Source of the DNA: Clusia tigrina
Taxonomy: Eukaryota > Arthropoda > Insecta > Diptera > Clusiidae
Length of the DNA stretch: 64,000 nucleotides
Reading direction: 5' to 3'
NCBI GenBank assembly: GCA_920105625.2
Contig: OV050030.1
Coordinates: 209,916,325 to 209,980,324, forward strand
Every line of letters starts with the position of its first letter. Positions within the stretch are counted from its first letter, which is position 1. Positions 19,827 to 30,155 of this stretch are shown here, one piece after another. The notes under the pieces were generated by a model. That model worked only from the letters and a program-made list of their open reading frames with translations. It was not told where the DNA came from and ran no database searches. The position numbers were made by a program, and so were the translations under genes.

Positions 19827-21844
19827 CTATTTCTGAGCTCCGTTGGCGCAACTTAGCACTGACTCTGCCTTAACGGAACCTTCATCCTTATCATCAGAAA
19901 CAGGCGCTGGTCTTTGTCGCTGTGCGTTTCGAACTGTTGACTTATCATGCAACAGCTGGTGATGTTTACGATCGCATCTGTCGACCGGACATTTCTTCCG
20001 CCGCTGGCAATATTGCAGCGAGTGTCCCGGTTTAAGACACGAGAAGCATAAACGTAAGCGCTTGATTTCGCTCCACCTCTTTTGTACATCACATCCCAAG
20101 AACTGTTTGCAACTTACGATCGCATGGGCATTTTTGCACAACTGGCATGTCAAGCGTTCATTTTGGTTGTCGACTGTATGAAGAACTACTTTACGGCGTG
20201 GCTCAGATTTCATCGTAATGACCCTTGATATTAAATTGGCTATCTCGGTTAACCAATTACTGAAATCAGCAATTGTCGGATACGGCAAGATTACATTCGC
20301 GTATTTGGCCCAATCTAATTTTTTATGCATTGGTAATTTTCCAATTAGCTCTTCAAGCAACATTGGATTACCTATATGTTGTTGTCCGTTTGCTGTCTGA
20401 AGAAACACTACCAGGTTTCTCACCTTTGTTGCAAATGGTATTAACCTTTCAATTGATGATTCTGAGATGGGTGCCACTTCCTGTATTTGTTGCAGCTGAC
20501 TTCGAATTAGCAATTCAGGGCGTCCATATCGGAATCGAAGCTGTTCCATAACCGCGGCTACGTTGTCAGGGTGAATCAAAAGGGACTTTACTGACTCACG
20601 TGCCTCACCTGTGACACACTTCTGCAACCGCTGACAATTTTCCAAATTACTGTACCCATATGCATTCGTAGTTTGTTCGAAGGTGGTCCATAGCATGGGC
20701 CAGTCCTCGGGGTGGCCACTGAAAGCTGGCAGCTCTAATATCTTTCGCGGCTGTAAATATGCTGATATATTTTGTCCAGGATTATTACTCCTGTTTTGAT
20801 TCATATAACTCGGGTTTGAATCCATATCATGCGCAGTTGGCAACGGCGTAACAGGGTGCTGATAGCAATACCACATATTTCTAGCAGTCGGTATTGTGCT
20901 ATGAGTCGCCATAACAGGGCGGCAATAATTATATTCAGCATTCCCACCAGTCGGCATTGTGTTCAGTGTTGGCATAACAGGGCATTGATAAATACGATTA
21001 GTATCACCACCAGACTGTATTGTGTCGCAAGTAGACATTAAAACTCCACTGCTCGTTACTTTTGAACATACTGCCGAACGCTGAGCGGCAGACATGGCGA
21101 CAACACTTGGAAATGTCCCTGCACTTGTTGACGATGTTATTGCTGCCATCGGCGTAGCGGCAGACAAAAACCATCGTGTAACACAACATTGGCTGCGCAT
21201 GGCGTTGAATGCGCTGAAGCGGCGGCGCAGGGATGCGAACTTAGCGAGAATTTCGTGTTACTTTCCTCAGCGATTGATAGTGGCTGCGTAGCTATGTTTT
21301 TATGCGCATTTAGCGCAAACAGTTTATTGTGCATATCAATGCTGGCTGGCGAATGCATAATAGCGGCGGGGAAATTTTGCGTACTACGCATTAATTCTTC
21401 TATAGCGTCAGTTCGTAAAGCTGGTTGTGTGGCGACTTGACCAGCAGGCAAATGCAACGCTTCTTTCAGAGCATGGCACTGTAAATTTTTTTCATGCAAG
21501 CTTACCTGAGTGCTGCGTAACTCACTTTCGAGGGCGTTTATCCTCTCGAGCTTCACACTCCAGGCTTGATGATCTGCAGTAGCGGCTTCTACACTTGCGA
21601 CATTTTGAGGCTCCATAGTTGTCTTCTTGTCGGCGACTGTAGCAGGAAAATCCAACGATGCAACGGCAGGTAGCGCACTGGTGGCGGTGGTTGCAATCGT
21701 TGCAGTCAAGGCTGCAGGTGATGACAGACCAGAAATATTGGCGGTCTCAGATGTCGATGTGTTGGCTCCACTAATATAGGCCTTTTTTGAACCCTTTTTC
21801 ATCTTGCTGGAACGTGTGTTACTTGCAGGCGGCGTGTGAAACAT
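19827..21844 (-). pseudogene. BEL Gag
   Basis: The N-terminal frame (21844-21137) starts MFHTPPASNTRSSKMKKG and has a coiled-coil-like segment (ERINALESELRSTQ). After a frameshift around 21140-21200 the frame 21200-19827 carries the DUF1759-type capsid (ILELPAFSGHPEDWPMLWTT, FRYGRPELLIRSQL) and zinc fingers CQLCKNAHAIVSC and CFSCLKPGHSLQYC. This is the normal BEL gag architecture; only one frameshift was noticed. Confidence 0.87.
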
Positions 21845-21913
21845 AAATTGCGCGTTATATAATTAATATAAATTTATGCTCACTAAAATAAAGTTGCACA
21901 CGAAATAAAAAAT

Positions 21914-22155
21914 TGTGACGAGTAAAGGATCGAAGTTTAATTTTGGCAACTTAAAAAATTTATTTCTAAAATACAAAAGTAAAAATCAATACAAATTAAA
22001 AATGTGCTGTGCGTAGCTTACCGTGGTGTGCTCCTCGGCTGTCACTCGTCGACTGTGCAAACCGGCAACACGCTCACGATCAGCGAAACACAACATTCAA
22101 ATAAACGATGGCAATTCACGAATGGTCGGCAACTCTTCGGCAAATATTTCTTACA
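21914..22155 (-). repeat. BEL 5' LTR
   Basis: 242 bp, partner of 15734-15975. Internal sequence begins leftward at 21913. No clear tRNA primer match was recognised within the first 20 bases. Confidence 0.93.
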
Positions 22156-22160
22156 ATTAC

Positions 22161-22366
22161 TATAGACCAAAAATATGGATGTATCAGTAGTTAAACCAGG
22201 AGTAGGCTATGCCGAAATTGCAGGGTCGTCAAAACCAAATAAAAATGTACAAAATACCAAAAATTCAAACGATACTAATATTAATGAACTGCAAGACATG
22301 GTGAAATCCCTAATCACTCAAATGACTAATAAGATGAATATCAGTAAAATGTTACTACCAAGCTAA
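22161..22366 (+). pseudogene. Jockey ORF1, C-terminal portion after the BEL insertion
   Basis: It resumes the interrupted ORF1 with VGYAEIAGSSKPNK and ELQDMVKSLITQMTNKM, similar to the end of the first Jockey's ORF1 (ELKSMVKSLMEQMRTI). It stops at TAA 22364-22366, two bases before the ORF2 ATG. Confidence 0.75.
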
Positions 22367-22367
22367 A

Positions 22368-24960
22368 ATGCACGAAAGTAATAGTTTAAAAATTGTAGTT
22401 TGGAATGCAAATGGCATAACAAAACATTATCTTGAGTTGAAGCAATTTTTGTCTGACAAGAAAATGTATATAGCACTAGTTTCAGTAACTTAAATAAATA
22501 AAAAATATTTGAGTTTTTCCTGGATATAATATTTATGTGACAGATCATCCTGATGGTAAAGCTCGTGGTGGGACAGATATCATAATAAATGCACTATTAA
22601 GACATAACGAAAAGCAACCATATGCAACACCACATATTCAATCCACTACTGGGCAGTTTACTGTCCCCCAGACACCTAATAACGACGAATCAATATGATG
22701 ACTACATAAAGACGCTTGGCGTAAGATTCATTGCAGCTGGAGATCTGAATGCAAAACACACTGACTGGGGATCTAGGCTAACCAATAAAAAAGGACGAAA
22801 TCTGATTAATGCTATAAACAAAAATAACTGCAAATTTTTAAGCTCCGGTCAACCCACATACTGGCCAACATAGGAAAAATATACCAGATCTAATCGACTT
22901 CAGCATAACAAACAACATAAAGTGTAACCAATTAAAAATTAAAGCTTGTTTTGAACTTTCTGCAGACCACTCTCCGATAATACTTGACTACACAACTGAC
23001 ATAAAACCCATAGAACCAATAACTATTTTTAACCACAAAACAAACTGGAATGAGTATAGACAGCAAATTGAATGTGAACTGAAGATGCCTATCACACTGA
23101 AAACACAATTAGACATTGAACGTGCCATTATTCACTTCAACGATGTGGTCCTAGACGTAGGAATCAAATCAAGCCAACGGCATAAATTTAAAAGAAATAA
23201 ACCTACAACGGATATTTTCATAAGAAAGAAAATTATTGAGAAGAGAAAGCTGAGAAATAGGTGACAGCTAACTAGATCGCATGAGGATACACAAATTAAA
23301 TATGCCCTCCAAAAAACTCAAGAAAATATTAACTAGAAAACAAAATATAGAAGTTGAAAATTAGCTAAAAAAATTTGCCGCTTACCCAGGATACTAACTA
23401 CTCATCATGGAAATGCACAAGGAAATTAAAAACTCAGATAAGGTATCAGCCACCACTACGGAAAGATGACAATTCATGGGCTACTACCAATCAAGAAAAA
23501 GCAACAACATTGGCTAAACACTTTGAAAATGTCCTATAAAATGACGAAGATAAATATATTGAAACACGCAATGACTTAAATATAGACATTACAACAAAAA
23601 AAAAAACAACAGAAATAATTAATTGCATTAAAAAACGAATAAACTACAAAAAAGCACCAGGATACTCTTGCTGAGCTACCTACCTATGTTATAACTACTT
23701 AAGGAATGTTATCAACTCAATGTTCCGACTACAATTTTTTCCCAAAGTATGGAAAGTTGTTGAAATTATTGCACTACCGAAGCAGGGAAAAGATGCTACA
23801 ACTGCTTCGTCGTATAGACCAATTAGCCTACTTCCCATAATCTCTAAAGTTGCTGAAAAACTATTAGATGATAGACTTAGCCATATCTTTGACAATAAAA
23901 ACACTATGCCAAATCATCAATTCGGCTTCAGAAAACGACATTCAATAATTCAACAGATACACCGTATAACAAACAAAATTGAAACAGACATAGAATATAA
24001 GCGGTACTGCGATGCTGTATTCCTGGACGTTGCAAAAGCATTTGACAAAGTATGGCTTCAAGGACTGCTGCATAAACTGAAGACGATGCTGCCACTTGAC
24101 TACTATTTGATTGTTGAAAGTTATCTTAGTGATCGTTACTTTTACTTCAAATATAATGAAGAGTGTTCGTCTATTCATCTTACAACAGCTGGAGTTCCTC
24201 AAGGGAGTATTTTAGGACCACTGCTATATGCCATATTTACCTCAAATATACGACTTCCAAAAGAACTGAATACCACAATTGCTACCTTTGCTGACGACAC
24301 AATCCTCCCTAGCATCTGACAAAAATCTAAATACTGCGACTGCAAATCTGCAGATATACACAGAGAATGTTAAGGAATGGTTTGATAAATGGTGCTTGAA
24401 AATTAAAGAAGATAAGACTGTACAAATAATTTTTACAACTAACACAAAATTTAACCCAATACAATAAACAATAAAGATATAAAAATAGGGTCTATTACTA
24501 AATACCTTGGTATATACATGGACTCAAAGCTAAATTTTCGCTACCACATCAAACAAAAAACGAAACAAATAAATGAAAAATTTAGGCAACTATATTGTTT
24601 AATGCGTAAGCAATCTAAACTCACAATTAACAACAAGTTGCTGTTATACAAGTGTGTTATAAAGACAATTTGGACGTACGGGCTCCAAGTATGGGGAACG
24701 GCAAAGCGGTCACACATGGAAATTATTCAACAAAAGCAATCTAGAATATTAAGAGTCATCATAAAATGTGGTTGGTACACTACAAATGAAGACATACACC
24801 GCAAACTAAATATGACAAGAATTGACGAAAAGATAAAAAGATATCCACAAAACACTACGATACACTGCATGGGCATAATAAGGAAGAAATAAACGAGTTG
24901 CTATATCTAGAAGAAACCACCATGCGCCGTTTAAAGAGAACTCGACCAAACGACCTAATG
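22368..24960 (+). pseudogene. Jockey ORF2, endonuclease and reverse transcriptase
   Basis: It starts MHESNSLKIVVWNANGITKH. The endonuclease is degraded by stops (GDLNAKHTDWGSR, LSADHSPIILDY still readable). RT is best preserved at 23720-24319: PKQGKDATTASSYRPISLLP, VFLDVAKAFDKVW, GVPQGSILGPLLYAIF and FADDT, so both catalytic motifs remain. A frameshift follows just after FADDT. The C-terminal region at 24518-24960 includes SKLNFRYHIKQKTKQI and ends LKRTRPNDLMD. The enzyme would prime reverse transcription at nicked target DNA. Confidence 0.82.
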
Positions 24961-25190
24961 GACTAGGAAATCCAGACTACACATATTAGTAATAGTAAAT
25001 AATTATTATAAATATCATTTTTACTATAATTGATCATAAATTCTTAAAATATAATTATAGTGGATTATTATAATTAATGTAAATGATTTTTGTTGTATCA
25101 CTTTTTGGCAGTGACCAAAATTTGTTTTTTTATATTAATTTCGAAACATATTATCAAATCATGTACTAGTTGTCAATATAATGGTGACAG

Positions 25191-25975
25191 ATGTATAAAA
25201 TAAAGGGAAATAAAAAAAATTTAAAAAATTTACTTCTGCATGATGAAAGGTTTCTCAGAGGCTGTGTTGAGATGTCCCCGAAGCTGGATCTGTCATCAGA
25301 CCACTCTGCTATTATTGCAACACTGAACTCGAAGGTAGAATGCACAATAAAACCACCCACACTACATACGAAACAAAGAAACGGGTTGCATTGCAAGAAA
25401 ATTGTAGATGACATTCTGCCACTCAATATTTGTCTGAAATGTGCTGAAGATATTGAGTTTTCCGTTGAAAATTTTAACAATACTGTCCAATACGTTGCGT
25501 GGAACTCTACTCCGGAACCCAAAGATCAACTGTACAAGCATCCTTCCCATTCCGTTATCAGGGATATGGTTGATAAAAAACACAAACTAAGAAGAGCTAA
25601 CCACCAGGTACCAGTACCAGGTATCCGAAAGACAAAATTTAATTTTATTAGAGCTACAAAAAACCTTAACGGGTACTTGGCGCAGAAGCAGAATGAAGAA
25701 ATACAGCACTACTTGTCCAATTTGTCAGCAAAAGAGGCCACAGATTAATCACTTTGGAAGGCGACAAAAAAGCTGAAGCAAGCGAGCACCCGTGCTCCTC
25801 CTATCAAAAACGGAAATGGGTCCTGGGCAAAAACTGATAAGGAGAAAGCAATTACATTTACCAATCACCTTACTGGAGTCATTAAGCTGCTTCCAACAAT
25901 TTCGCAGCAAGAGGAAAAGGAGGTATTTAATCTTCTCAATGGTCCAGGACCATTATGTTATTGAAAAAATGTAGT
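25191..25975 (+). pseudogene. LINE ORF2 fragment, endonuclease/RT linker
   Basis: The frame 25191-25748 begins near the endonuclease end (LDLSSDHSAIIATLNSK) and continues through the helical linker (HPSHSVIRDMVDKKHKLRRA). After a frameshift at 25748 another frame gives LWKATKKLKQAS and NGSWAKTDKEKAITFTNHL, a typical Jockey-clade pre-RT segment. It is truncated at both ends and distinct from the LINE immediately upstream. Confidence 0.65.
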
Positions 25976-26420
25976 TTCACAGCATTATGCAATTCATAAA
26001 TCAAATATATTTCTTTGTAAATAAAATCATTTGTTATTGTATTGAACTCAATCAGTAATTTTTCTACATAGTTAAGACACAGACACAACCATCAAAAGCG
26101 ATGACATTATTAAATATGTATAAACATATTTTTATAGTTTTTTTTAATAATCTATAAGATTGGATTAATGAGTGGGAATCCAATTCCAGTAAATTTGTCT
26201 GATTTAGGTGGAAACAAAGGAAATTTAGAGTTTTCTCTCAAACAACCAAATAACGATACTGTAAAAATTGTTTGGTAGTCTAAGAGAAAACTCTAAGTTT
26301 CCGTTATTTCATTAAAAAATATAAATGATGAAGAACATATAAATAATTCAATAATTACCACAACAACAACAACTACAGCAGCTGCAGCAGAACCGGAATT
26401 TATTTACTGTGGCATAAGCA
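25976..26420. other. AT-rich spacer with a long inverted repeat
   Basis: No credible gene. At about 26219-26308 two ~20-bp arms (GGAAATTTAGAGTTTTCTCT and AGAGAAAACTCTAAGTTTCC) pair at 19 of 20 positions. An inner pair CAAACAA/TTGTTTG shortens the loop. A short frame MSGNPIPVNLSDLGGNKG starts at 26168 within it. Confidence 0.6.
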
Positions 26421-26422
26421 AT

Positions 26423-27060
26423 TGAAGATTTTAGGCAAGATTTAATTAAAAAAGAGTTGGATATAGCAGGAATAATTGAAAGTGAAAAATTATTTTACAG
26501 ACATTTTAAATTGGAATATGATGATCTAGAGTTAAGAATTCGATGTACATATAACAATAATTATGAAGAACATTCTCTAGTACAAATTGTTTTGAGTATC
26601 ATGAGTATGAAAGCGAGAGAATATTAAGCAATGGTGAAATAGAAATTGTAAAAATTTTGGATTCAAATGTACACTCAGACTTTCAATTATCAAATGTTTC
26701 AAAATATAGGCAAACTTATTGACTGAGCATATCCTAAAGATTAGTTGAAACATAATTGCAAAACTAACATTATCAAAACATTCGTTGAAAAGAAAGAAAA
26801 TAAAAAAATGAATAGTAAAGAAATCAATAATTTTATAGACAATTTTAAACATTGTTTACTGGAAGAACATGCAGAAAACTTTACAACATTCAGCTGTTGC
26901 TGGAGAGAGTTGATGGAGATCATAAAGTGGAATCAATATATGGTGAACATTACATCAGTTGTCCTTGGAGTAATAGTGAAACGAATATGGGACCAGATAC
27001 TTGTATGTGTTTCTTCATCATCCAAAAATATAAACAAGCTATTCAATTAATAAAATTATA
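26423..27060 (+). pseudogene. Degraded ORFs at the Polinton edge (unrecognised)
   Basis: Two protein-like stretches: EDFRQDLIKKELDIAGIIES through LRIRCTYNNNYEEHSLVQIV (about 26423-26625, then a frameshift and stops), and MNSKEINNFIDNFKHCLLEE followed by DGDHKVESIYGEHYISCPWS in shifted frames (26808-27050). Composition matches the AT-rich Polinton genes next door, so they may be lost Polinton genes. I do not recognise either. Confidence 0.35.
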
Positions 27061-27069
27061 TTCTAAAAT

Positions 27070-27459
27070 TTATATTAATAAAATATTGGAAAATAAATTT
27101 TTTAAAACAATATTTCTTTTATTGTTATTTTGCCCTAAATGTCCATAATTTAATGAATTATATTTTTGTTCTTGTACATAATTAAATTGAATTTTTTTCC
27201 CAAAATAATTAACAATCTCCTTCGCTGGTTGTAAATTTCCAAAGCTGTCAAAATAGCTCACATTATTTTTGTTTTTATAATATGCTACCCAATGTGTCCC
27301 ACTACCATTAGAAGTATCCAAGTTAATAATACCACATTCTCTTTGATTAAACTTCTTTGGAATAGCATCATGCATAAATACTCCTCTAAAGTATGGTAAA
27401 TTGTTGGCATACTTCTTCAAATCAAGGTTTGTAAGAGCTCTCTTGGGTAGTTGATGCAT
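27070..27459 (-). pseudogene. Polinton cysteine protease (adenain-like)
   Basis: The frame starts MHQLPKRALTNLDLKKYANN; its ATG overlaps the upstream stop as TAATG. Catalytic-type blocks are NGSGTHWVAYYKNKNNVSYF (His) and FDSFGNLQPAKEI (Asp region with Gln/Asn). The Cys region expected near YNSLNYGHLGQN reads SLNYGH, where the family has a Cys and CG, so the nucleophile appears lost. The rest of the frame is open. In Polintons this enzyme is thought to process capsid proteins. Confidence 0.8.
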
Positions 27460-27477
27460 TAGTTTTTTGAATGTGAA

Positions 27478-28303
27478 TCATAAAATAAATCGTAACCCTT
27501 CCGATATGGTTTATGATAAAGTCCTTTTCCCATAGCAATTGACTACATAGTTTTGTTATGACGATTTGCTTCTGCTAACTGCTCTCTAGCGGCTTTAGTC
27601 TCACTTATAACTTTTGCAAGAGCGCTCCCTCCAGAGTCTAAAAAACCAATAGGACCAAGAGCAGTTAAAATTGGTACTAATGGTAGAAAACCACCTACTT
27701 TAGGTATGGAGATGCCTCTGGGTACTTTTATTGACTTGTTTCGCCATATTGTACTTTTTATAACTTTGTTCGAATTTTAATTGCGTTTTCAATATTTTCC
27801 GGTTTTTCAGCCTTTAGAACTTTGTTTGCATTCTTTATGGCTGTAATGAAAAGTTTTCTCCCACATATCTTTTTAATTATCTTCTTTGCCCGCTTACTTA
27901 TAGGTTTTATGCGTACTTTGTTGGAAATATTTCCCATACCAAATTTCACCTTAGTTTTCATCGCATTTGTAACTAACCAAGCGTTTGTAAGTTCTGAGAG
28001 ACTGCTGTCTGCTGATTTAACTCTTTGCCACGCCTTTCCAGCTAATATTTTATCTACTGTATGCCGTTTGTTTATATCTTTTGTTTGAGAGTATAAAATA
28101 TCATGCTCTTTACACGTTGCATCCAATGAATTAATACCTTGATCTCCTCTATCTAAACGTTTTTTTAACTGTGTCCCTGAACTACAAGATTGATATCCTG
28201 GTAAGTGTAGTTCAATTGGCAGAGAATTGATCAAGTTATTTACTAAGCCTCTTCCTTTTACAGATCGATTACAAGTAGCTGTGTTTTTGTACATTACAGT
28301 CAT
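27478..28303 (-). pseudogene. Polinton minor capsid protein with PLA2-like domain
   Basis: The open frame 28303-27758 has the PLA2-like signature: LPGYQSCSSGTQLKKRLDRG (normally GPGT, so altered), then GINSLDATCKEHDILYSQTK with the DxxCKxHD core, and KILAGKAWQRVKSADSSLSE. After a frameshift near 27720-27760 the minus strand continues as VPRGISIPKVGGFLPLVPIL and AKVISETKAAREQLAEANRH, then AMGKGLYHKPYRKGYDLF to the stop at about 27478. Known minor virion proteins of Polintons share this layout. It probably sat in one transcript with the protease. Confidence 0.75.
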
Positions 28304-28380
28304 ATTTATTGCGTTTGAACCCGTTAACAGTTCAAGTAAAAATTATTCTAATCAATAAAGACATACATATGTTTCATATA

Positions 28381-28660
28381 TGATTGTATTAGTTGCAAAA
28401 ATGCGTTTAGTCAAACAAGATGAAGAAATTATTGTTAGGAAAATTGATTTTCCAACCAAAAATTCTGAACATAGTTCACTTTTACCGAATTCCATAAGAG
28501 TTTTAATTGTCGGTTGAGAATGTGTATATATATTTAAAGTCTTTATATCAATAAAAATGTGTTTATTTAAACAAATTAGTAGAGCCGATAAAAGGTATAG
28601 GATTGTATACATTCTCTGAAAATGATGATGTTCTACCAATGGAGAATGTAAAGCATTGGT
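28381..28660 (+). pseudogene. Polinton packaging ATPase, N-terminal remnant lacking the P-loop
   Basis: The frame from 28381 reads VAKMRLVKQDEEIIVRKIDF, then NSEHSSLLPNSIRVLIVG and a stop. The next recognisable ATPase block is ENVYIYLKSLYQ, then GIGLYTFSENDDVLPMENVK in another frame. In A32/FtsK-type Polinton ATPases the Walker A loop lies between these blocks, so it has been deleted here. The Walker B part is missing too, because the sequence passes at about 28660 into a different ORF. Confidence 0.65.
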
Positions 28661-29118
28661 AGTATTTGGAAAATTTCGGATGATAATATACAAATGTCAG
28701 ACGAAAATTGGATGATAATACCTGGTTTTTTTGAATTATTATTCTATAAAATACCAATGAATTATGATAACAGTGAAATGGAAATTTATAAAAAGATACT
28801 ATTGAAGACGAATTCTTATCAACGAAATTTTGTTGTAAATGAACAAGTCAAAAACATACAAATATAAACAAATAATAAAGAAATTATTTACTAAAAAAAA
28901 CATTATTAGCTAAAGTGCATGATGGTTCTGGTCTAGGTTCCAGTCTTTCGAGATTAAATACACAGAATCCTATTTACATATATTGGGAAGATCCAAACAT
29001 ATTGGTTGATCGGTTGCGGTTATTAATGTCATCCCAATCAGCTGGTCACAATAATCATTGAATGAAATCATTTCAATTGTTCAAGAATTGCAAGAATGCA
29101 ACATAATTATATAAATAT
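28660..29118 (+). pseudogene. Conserved Polinton-associated ORF of unknown function
   Basis: Readable blocks across two frames: NWMIIPGFFELLFYKIPM, YKKILLKTNSYQRNFVV, then ENPIYIYWEDPNILVDRLRL-like sequence (PIYIYWEDPNILVDRLRLLM) and NEIISIVQELQEC. I recall an uncharacterised multi-copy animal protein with the order W..i.G...Ll....P, iLLKTNa, and DPN.LveRL.lLlaSk.AGn..v.NEi.sI..ELr; the match is from memory. Frame breaks lie at about 28895 and 29062. Confidence 0.55.
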
Positions 29119-29155
29119 ATAAAGTAAACACAAATTCCATTTTTTCAATCTGAGA

Positions 29156-29656
29156 ATGGCCGTTGATAAGTTTGGACACTATTCTATGTAATAGCAGAAT
29201 ATATATGATTTGAAAAGAAAAGATGTTTCAAAAACATTTGAATTCAGTTTGGACAAAGGTAAGAATTAGTACCTTGATTATAAACGAATTAGACATGTTG
29301 GGCAGACGATGGAAGAAGATGATGCCCCAACAAAATCATTTGTACAACTCAAAGTCCTTCAACTATCTCAAGATTTACTTATAACTACAAAGAAATCAAA
29401 CAAGGATATATTAAATAAAGTTTCTGTTAAATATGATCTCATGGAAGATATGGATGTTAAAACAGAAACTTCTCTAAAATTATATATGGATAATGTTTTA
29501 GATTCTCAAAGACAGTATATGGAACAGAGTCTTAGTAGAATTGAGAATTATATTTTTGATTACATAACAAAAATTGAAAAATATCAATTAAAACAGTTCC
29601 AAATATCAATTAAAACAGTTCCAATAATAAGAGGATTAATTGAAGACGATGAATAA
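29156..29656 (+). pseudogene. Possible Polinton fibre/tail-like ORF with coiled coil
   Basis: It starts MAVDKFGHYSM at 29156; stops and a frame change follow. Then DYKRIRHVGQTMEEDDAPTK runs into the open frame 29309-29656, with the helical stretch SRIENYIFDYITKIEKYQLK. The pattern of a short repeated link-(T/V)N-VGxPxxxxDAxTKxFV is common in trimeric fibre proteins, so a fibre-like role is inferred. The C-terminus contains a 25-bp tandem duplication (ATATCAATTAAAACAGTTCCA). It overlaps the integrase start by 17 bp. Confidence 0.45.
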
Positions 29657-30155
29657 GAAAAGTTTAGTAGATGAACTGCACAAACAGGCTCATAAAAACT
29701 TTAAACGAGGACGAGTACATATAACAACGGGTATAGATGATTTATGGCAAGCAGATTTAGTGGAAATGGGTTCTTATTCCAAATGCAACAGTGGCTACCG
29801 CTTCCTCCTAGCAATGATAGATACATTTTCAAAAGTTGCCTGAGCTGTACCTCTTAAAAAGAAAAATGCTGCTGATGTCATTGAGGCTATGCGAAGTATA
29901 TTAGTTTTGAGAAGAACACCAACAAATTTAGAAACAGACGACGGTGAAGAATTCTTCAAGAGCAAATTTAACAACTTGAAAAAATATCTTATTAATCATT
30001 ACTCAACATCTAACATTTTAAGGGCATCAATCGTTGATCGTTTTAATAGATCTCTGGAATGTGGAAAGCATTTAGTTATCAATAATAATAAAAACTGAAT
30101 GAATGAATATAATAATAATACTCATAGAACTATAACGAGTAAAAAAGTCTGAAGT
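29640..30155 (+). pseudogene. Polinton integrase, catalytic part
   Basis: The frame opens MKTMNKKSLVDELHKQAHKN and then TGIDDLWQADLVEMGSYS, with the first catalytic Asp of the rve fold in QADLVEM. It has an in-frame stop after MIDTFSKVA, continues AVPLKKKNAADVIEAMRSIL, then LETDDGEEFF (second Asp), and ASIVDRFNRSLE with the Glu replaced by Asp. NEYNNNTHRTITSKK follows before the dispersed repeat at about 30156. The C-terminal domain resumes at 31897. Confidence 0.8.

Larger units (their letters stand above)
15734..22155 (-). mobile_element. BEL/Pao LTR retrotransposon
   Basis: A 6.4-kb element on the minus strand with two 242-bp LTRs that differ at about two positions, a BEL-type gag and a pol with protease, RT, RNase H and integrase. 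It is flanked by the 5-bp target duplication ATTAC (15729-15733 and 22156-22160), as expected for BEL/Pao. The near-identical LTRs imply a recent insertion, yet gag and pol contain several frameshifts and at least one stop. Confidence 0.92.
14666..25000 (+). mobile_element. Second Jockey-type LINE, split by a BEL insertion
   Basis: ORF1 (about 14700-15733 and 22161-22366) and ORF2 (22368-24960) form one plus-strand LINE interrupted by the BEL/Pao element at 15734-22155. The duplicated ATTAC flanking the insertion shows the LINE was there first. The 3' part carries the Jockey-like ending RLKRTRPNDLMD and then an AT-rich tail. Confidence 0.8.

Noticed and set aside
27822..28088. 88-residue hydrophobic plus-strand ORF
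   Set aside because: Antisense to the Lys-rich minor capsid coding sequence, which creates apparent hydrophobic residues.
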